Source: Unio delphinus (Eukaryota > Mollusca > Bivalvia > Unionida > Unionidae). From it: 64,000 nucleotides of DNA. This document shows positions 59,701-64,000 of this stretch, piece by piece. Position numbers and translations under genes: made by a program. Every line of letters starts with the position of its first letter. Positions within the stretch are counted from its first letter, which is position 1. The notes beneath the pieces were generated by a model. That model saw nothing but the letters and a program-made list of their open reading frames with translations, made no database searches and had not been told where the DNA came from. Location: assembly GCA_029339505.1 (NCBI GenBank), contig JAQISU010000057.1, forward strand, positions 9,206,001 to 9,270,000. The letters are read 5' to 3'.

Positions 59701-61906
59701 ATACACGAATAAAAAGAGATTGGAGGGAAGAATTTACAAGCTATTGAAATCTGCAGTAAAGCAAACAAATAATGTATGAAGCCATAACACAAGATAATTG
59801 TTGAACGGATAGCATGGATTCCTAAATGTTCCAATTGTTATGACTTTAATGTCATTTTTTTAGCATAAGATAGGCTCGATATATGGCATGGCTGCCAGTA
59901 TCATGTTGTACGGTTTAATGCCATCTTTAAGCACAAGATAGGCTATACATGTTGGCCAGTATAAATGGTGGAGGAAGAACCCCAGAACCTCCCGGAAAGG
60001 ACCACTGACCCACAAGAAGCTACTGGCAAGCTTTCTCACATACCCAAATGGCCAAATTCGAGATTCAACCCAAGCAGACTGAGGTGAGATGGCAGTGATC
60101 AGTAACGGTGAGTGCTTTAGACCACTCGACCACTTGGAGGCCCCTGGCTGCCAGTATCACTGGTTGAGAAAAAAACATGAAAACTCCTGTAAGAACCACC
60201 AGCCCATGGGAAGCTACTGGCACACTTTCTCACATATCGGTACCCACATTAGCCAAGCCAAAGAGTTGGACCTACATGGATAGTGGTAAGTTAGCAGTTA
60301 TTAGTACTGGTGAGCACATTCATCCAATCAGCCACCCACCTCAATGTTGATTATTATAACGTTTGATTGAGCACAATGATGAATTGTTGAGTTATAAGTG
60401 ACCAAGCAATTGCACCATATTTTATAGTGATATATTTTATTTTATTTGTTTTTATTGTAGTTTAACATTTAAAATAAGTTGATTAGCAATAGTGCAAGTT
60501 TTTCCAACTTTTTGTATAGTTGGCAGATAACTTCCATAATAATGCTACTAAATTATGAGAAAAATTTAATTATTATTAGACTTATATTAGAGGAAAACTT
60601 TTAACAATGTATTTTCAATAGCTGTGACTTTTTCCTGTGACCTTGTGTATATTGCATGTACTTTTATCTTTTGTCTTTCCTTCCTGTTACTTATTTTTTC
60701 TGATGTTTTTCATGTTACTTTTATTTCTGCATTTCATCTGATCATGCCAAACTATAAAATTCAAAAGCTGTAAAAATTTAGCAAGGTTCTGAATGTGCTG
60801 ATAAAGGAAACTTTTTTGTTTTTTTCTTTAACTAGCTAAACATTACATGATGTATACAATGTCACTGACAGACTCTAATCTAATACCCAGGAAAGTTTTC
60901 AAGGAACTATTTTGGGGTCTCCTTGGCTATGAATCACTAGATATCTCACTATGTCAGTAGTATTTGTGCATCTTTATTAAAAATATATTGTACAGCAACT
61001 CGATGTTTGATGTTTTTTAAAAACCTGATATATCCATTAGTAATAATATATATTGTTGTTTTTGGTAAGATATCACAAACTTGATGCAGCAGCACTTACA
61101 AGGAGGTATGTGGTTCCCATGGACAGTGGTATAATGAGGGAATACTTCTAATATATTTCACTATAAGCTAGTGTTTTAATGAGGGAGTACTACATACTGT
61201 ATTTAATTTGCTATTTTTCTTGGTTAAAAAAAATAATGGCTTAGCCCTGTTACATTATGGAATTTTAAAATTTCATTATCATGAAATTATGTGATAAATG
61301 CAGTTGATATCTTAAAATGAACTAACCAGCCATTAAATAAAACCATTCTGGCTATTCAAGGGAAATGTTTACATTAAAAGAGGTAATCCAAGTTTCATCG
61401 GAACGTTTTCACCCTGATTTAAACATTTGGATTTGTCTAACAGTTATTACATAACTGTCCAAATATCTCAAACTGGTTGAAAAAGATTTCAGGAAATTCA
61501 TATTGCAAATGAATTAAAACTTTTGTAATGAAAATTACAAAAGCTTTATCATAAATCAGCCCCATTTCCCCACTTATTCCCGAGTATTAGATACCTAAAA
61601 TTCATGACTGTTTTATAAATGTGATTCAGATTATCTCTTAGTCCTTTATGTTGTGCTCACATGTGAATACTTTAAATTTTAGGATGCATATCTTTGTTTT
61701 TTCTTCAGGTTGCAGCTTGGGTAATTATTTATCTTCTTTTGACATTTGTCAAAGTCACCATTGCTACACTCTTTAGATTCGAAGGAAGAAAAGCTCTCCT
61801 TTGGTGTGGAGCAGTGACACAGGTTGGGTCAGCCATAGGTGCAGTAGTAATGTTTGTCATTGTCAATGTTTATGCACTTTTCCAACAGAAGTACCCATGT
61901 ACATAA
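55529..61906 (+). CDS. SLC52A3: Riboflavin transporter, SLC52A family, two coding exons, 476 residues
   Basis: Coding exons 55529-56761 (411 codons) and 61709-61906 (65 codons plus TAA), phase 0 junction GCA|GTAAGT ... TTCTTCAG|GTT. The start ATG lies 24 bp inside an exon whose acceptor ends at 55504. The length is close to the roughly 470 residues of vertebrate SLC52A3. About eleven membrane segments are visible, near residues 10-30, 48-72, 81-101, 108-140 (one or two), 145-168, 204-224, 312-333, 345-367, 372-395, 402-428 and 440-465. Family hallmarks: GSWIAVNGLWVELPILV near the start, ALVDCTSSVVFLPFM, FIGEGFSGLLPSLVA, and RKALLWCGAVTQVGSAIGA at the end. Four sequons (N176, N181, N185, N199) fall in the loop before segment six. 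Residues 230-310 are a hydrophilic loop. The family carries riboflavin across the plasma membrane; assignment among SLC52A1-3 is not meaningful in an invertebrate. Confidence 0.96.
56762..57562 (+). repeat. SLC52A intron start with irregular repeats
   Basis: Loose recurrence of GAGGCACAATGG-like and CATGTTAAAAATGTCCAT-like blocks between about 57100 and 57450; poorly conserved. AAATAAGGGGAATTAACTT is duplicated at about 57038 and 57061. Confidence 0.55.
57563..57827 (+). mobile_element. SINE family B copy in the SLC52A intron
   Basis: Full-length head to tail. Target duplications ATTCGACTTTC (57552-57562) and ATTCGGCTTTC (57828-57838) match at 10 of 11 positions. The A-rich tail has T interruptions. 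Confidence 0.93.
57839..58566 (+). other. SLC52A intron, no feature seen
   Basis: AT-rich, nothing recognised. Confidence 0.4.
58578..58823 (+). mobile_element. SINE family B copy in the SLC52A intron
   Basis: Head GCCCGTAGTGGCTGAGTGGT, tail AATGGCGTTAAACCATAAAA. Target duplications TGTACAGCTCT (58567-58577) and TGTACAGATCT (58824-58834) match at 10 of 11 positions. Confidence 0.92.
59034..59280. repeat. Minisatellite, period 40 bp, 6 copies
   Basis: Nearly identical units of CAGCTTTAATTGATCAGGAA and ATGGGAAGAATATCACATGA, indicating a recent expansion. Confidence 0.96.
59281..59849 (+). other. SLC52A intron, no feature seen
   Basis: Nothing recognised; overlapping short open frames at 59559-59834 on both strands are unsupported. 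Confidence 0.4.
59850..60345 (-). mobile_element. Older SINE family B copy, interrupted by a second SINE B
   Basis: The tail lies at 59850-59903 (TAATGTCATTTTTTTAGCAT ... GCTGCCAGTATCA). The rest resumes at 60160 with GGTTGAG, CTACTGGCACACTTTCTCAC and a decayed tRNA-like head near 60290-60345. More diverged than the copy it contains. Confidence 0.8.
59904..60144 (-). mobile_element. SINE family B inserted into an older SINE B
   Basis: Complete minus-strand copy from the GGTTTAATGCCATCTTTAAG tail to the GAGTGCTTTAGACCACTCGA head. It is flanked by a 15-bp duplication TGGCTGCCAGTATCA at 59889-59903 and 60145-60159. Confidence 0.92.
60346..61708 (+). other. SLC52A intron end, no feature seen
   Basis: AT-rich sequence up to the acceptor TTTTTTCTTCAG; no element recognised. 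Confidence 0.4.
61709..61906 (+). CDS. SLC52A3: SLC52A last coding exon
   Basis: Encodes the end of membrane segment ten (AAWVIIYLLLTFVKVTIATL) and segment eleven, then the tail QQKYPCT and TAA at 61904-61906. Continuity with exon 1 is supported by phase and by family alignment across the junction. Confidence 0.95.
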   Translation, partial: VAAWVIIYLLLTFVKVTIATLFRFEGRKALLWCGAVTQVGSAIGAVVMFVIVNVYALFQQKYPCT

Positions 61907-62640
61907 GTGAAAAAATTTTAGGTCATTTTCACATCTCCAGCATTGAGGCAAAATTGAAGGACGAAATCTCTCAGATAGTAGAGATTATAAAATCACATCA
62001 AGACACATTGAAACACCCTTTAAAAGTTCATTTCAGCATGGCACAGTATAATAAATATACCAATACTCATCCAGTTTGACCACACAACAACTCAGTTATT
62101 TTGAGCAGGTAAATGAATGTCAGTTTCATTTCAAGTTTAACCTACATTTTCAGTTGTAAGCTACAGTTTGATTTAATTTTCAGAAATGTGTATTGTAAAC
62201 TCAAAATTATTAAGACAAATCAAAACCATTAAGTGTGCTTTATCATTAGTGTAGGGAAGTTGAGTAGGTGCATAGTTTTAGCATTGGAATAAGTTCACAT
62301 CATCAATCAATGTATGGTAGTTGACATCTTTTTTTGACGTATACATTCTGCAGACATAAAAGAAGTTCAAGGTTAAATTTTGCTGACAGAATATCTTCTG
62401 CAGACATAAAAGAAGTTCAAGGTTAAATTTTGTTAACAGTATACATTCTGCAGACATAAAAAGAAGTTCAAGGTTAAATTTTATGACAGTATACATTCTG
62501 CAAACATAAAAGAAGTTCAAGGTTAAAGTCTCAAATTTAAAATGTAACAGGCAGAATAAATTTGTAACTGTTTTTAATGAGAGATAGAAAGAGAAACTGT
62601 GTGTGCCTGCCTATATTACAGTTTTGTTAAAAAGAATAAA
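61907..62640 (+). other. Probable SLC52A 3' UTR
   Basis: Candidate AATAAA signals at 62050-62055, 62555-62560 and 62635-62640. A four-copy tandem repeat lies inside. Confidence 0.5.
62328..62527. repeat. Tandem repeat, about 53-58 bp, 4 copies, in the likely 3' UTR
   Basis: Units of CATTCTGCAGACATAAAAGA and AGTTCAAGGTTAAATTTTG. If the distal poly(A) signals are used, the repeat is part of the mRNA. Confidence 0.92.
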
Positions 62641-63629
62641 CAAGCCTTAAAATTAAGTGATGTTTTCTTTGGTTAATCCTTTTATGTTTTCAACAATTAA
62701 AGGTCATGCACAAGACTCCATTAGCAATGCACTTAATAAGTCCAACACTGTGGTGTATGAGATGTAGAGAAACCTTTCAAAGTTAAATTCTAAGTCATTT
62801 AAGAGTTATTACAGTAAGAGAAACTCAGTTGCTCAGATTTCTCTTAATAAGCTCTAACTATAGCTTAGTAGATACAATTTCCTTTACAAAAATTTCTTGA
62901 GGAACAACACAATGTCTTTCCTTCAGTTGCAGCAACCCAAAAAATATAGTTAATAAAGTGTTATACAGTTGTAAAAAAATCACATGGATTGTTGTGATTA
63001 CCGTTAGCTCAGTTCTGTCATTTTGTAAATAATTGAATATATCAGTTGATCCCGATGTCTTTTACTTTTTTTTAATGTCCTGTATGTGAGCTGCTAAAAT
63101 AAGTACAGAATTGTGCAATTACCAAAGCATCAATATCTCCAGAGCGTACATGCCGTATCAAGCCGCTTCTAACACTAGTCCAATTGCACAGAGCGTACAT
63201 ATCATACAAACTCGCTTCCAAGTCTAGTCCAACTGCACTTGGATCTGCTATCACATAACATGCTGGAAGATCTGGGTCAACGCAGTTAGTTCGTAGTAAT
63301 GGGTAGTATAAGCAGCATAGTTCCTGATCTGACAGTGCATTATGCAACTGCATATGAGGGACTATGTGGTTTGCAGATACACATATAAGAAAGTAAATAT
63401 GGTATCTGATATACTTGTAATCCTTTGTTTATTGAAAAGTTTTTCTTGTCCCGGATTATGTATAGTGTGTAATGGTACTGCAGTGATTCAGTGTTTATAA
63501 GGCATTAGATTCATAATAGTAATAATGAGGACTTTGTAATCTATAGAAGCTATATATGCTTTACAACATGTATAATGATATGACCACCAAAAAATACAAA
63601 CACCATGAAATTAGACAACTTAAAAACAT
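62641..63629. other. No feature seen
   Basis: The minus-strand open frame at 63072-63353 shows no known family. Confidence 0.35.
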
Positions 63630-64000
63630 GCTGAAAATATTTGAGGTAGGAAACATTATTAGGTCTTTAAATTTGTTCTTACAATCAAAATAGCTGAGTT
63701 TTAAGAGCACTCTTTAAAGGAATCGTGGTGTCAAGTAAGACTTGAATCACAGTAAGGCTCTATTGTGAATGCCAAATATGTGACAGTGAAGCAATATATT
63801 ATGGTATATTGTGTCACATGCTGCAGACAAATCAAGGAGGGTGAAGACTAAGCTTTCTGCTATCCAAAGCAGAGAGAATGTCATGAACTACTTTCAGAAG
63901 AGTAGTTTCAGTACTTTGGCATGGGTGATATGCAGACTGTACATTGCTATAAAAAAAAAAAACTGTCTGAATTCAGATGAGATGCAAGCTGGGTTTAAAC
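63630..64000 (-). mobile_element. CR1/Jockey-like LINE, second copy, 3' part, runs off the window
   Basis: CTGAAAATATTTGAGGTAGG at 63631 matches the 3' end of the LINE at 34539. After an internal deletion, 63735-64000 matches 35215-35490 (for example GACTTGAATCACAGTAAGGC and TTTCAGAAGAGTAGTTTCAG). It probably continues beyond the window. Confidence 0.88.

Noticed and set aside
63072..63353. Minus-strand ORF of 93 codons
   Set aside because: No recognisable family, no splice context and no repeat partner; length is within chance expectation.

Overview
The window looks like a piece of an animal nuclear genome. Both protein-coding genes are split by GT-AG introns, non-coding DNA greatly exceeds coding DNA, base composition is AT-rich, and tRNA-derived SINEs, non-LTR retrotransposons, MITEs and minisatellites are abundant. 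Protein similarity and the tRNA-headed SINE ending in a GGCGTTAAAC-type tail suggest an invertebrate, most likely a lophotrochozoan such as a mollusc. That placement is inference; nothing here fixes the species.

Two genes can be supported, both on the + strand. Positions 1-21496 hold the last ten exons of an ADAMTS protein of the ADAMTS16/18 type: end of the cysteine-rich domain, spacer, five thrombospondin type 1 repeats, PLAC domain and stop. The signal peptide, propeptide, protease and disintegrin domains must lie before the window. Positions 55505-61906 hold an SLC52A-type riboflavin transporter of 476 residues in two coding exons. All exons were joined by reading phase and every junction closes in frame. 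The genes have no obvious functional link.

The rest is repeats. There are about twenty unrelated tandem arrays with periods of about 27 to 70 bp. The largest is a 2.87 kb array of a 27-bp unit in ADAMTS intron 4, where each unit carries an AG|GT splice-site-like motif. Intron 7 holds 17 copies of a unit that is itself a hairpin. The 34 kb between the genes contains no gene I can support: 21.5-34 kb is mostly minisatellites, and 34.5-46.3 kb is mostly transposons.

Transposons are often nested, and several insertions still show target site duplications (TSDs). A FADD-type LINE is split by an LTR-like insertion (5-bp TSD), which is split by a MULE remnant carrying a FLYWCH zinc finger (10-bp TSD). 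A CR1/Jockey-like LINE carries a SINE (11-bp TSD). One SINE carries a hAT MITE (8-bp TSD), and another SINE carries a SINE of its own family (15-bp TSD). A piggyBac-like element flanked by TTAA sits in a hAT-like remnant. A 2.2 kb pogo/Tigger-like element without a transposase lies in ADAMTS intron 4. I found no CRISPR array, functional tRNA, rRNA or operon. Element edges without a stated TSD are approximate.
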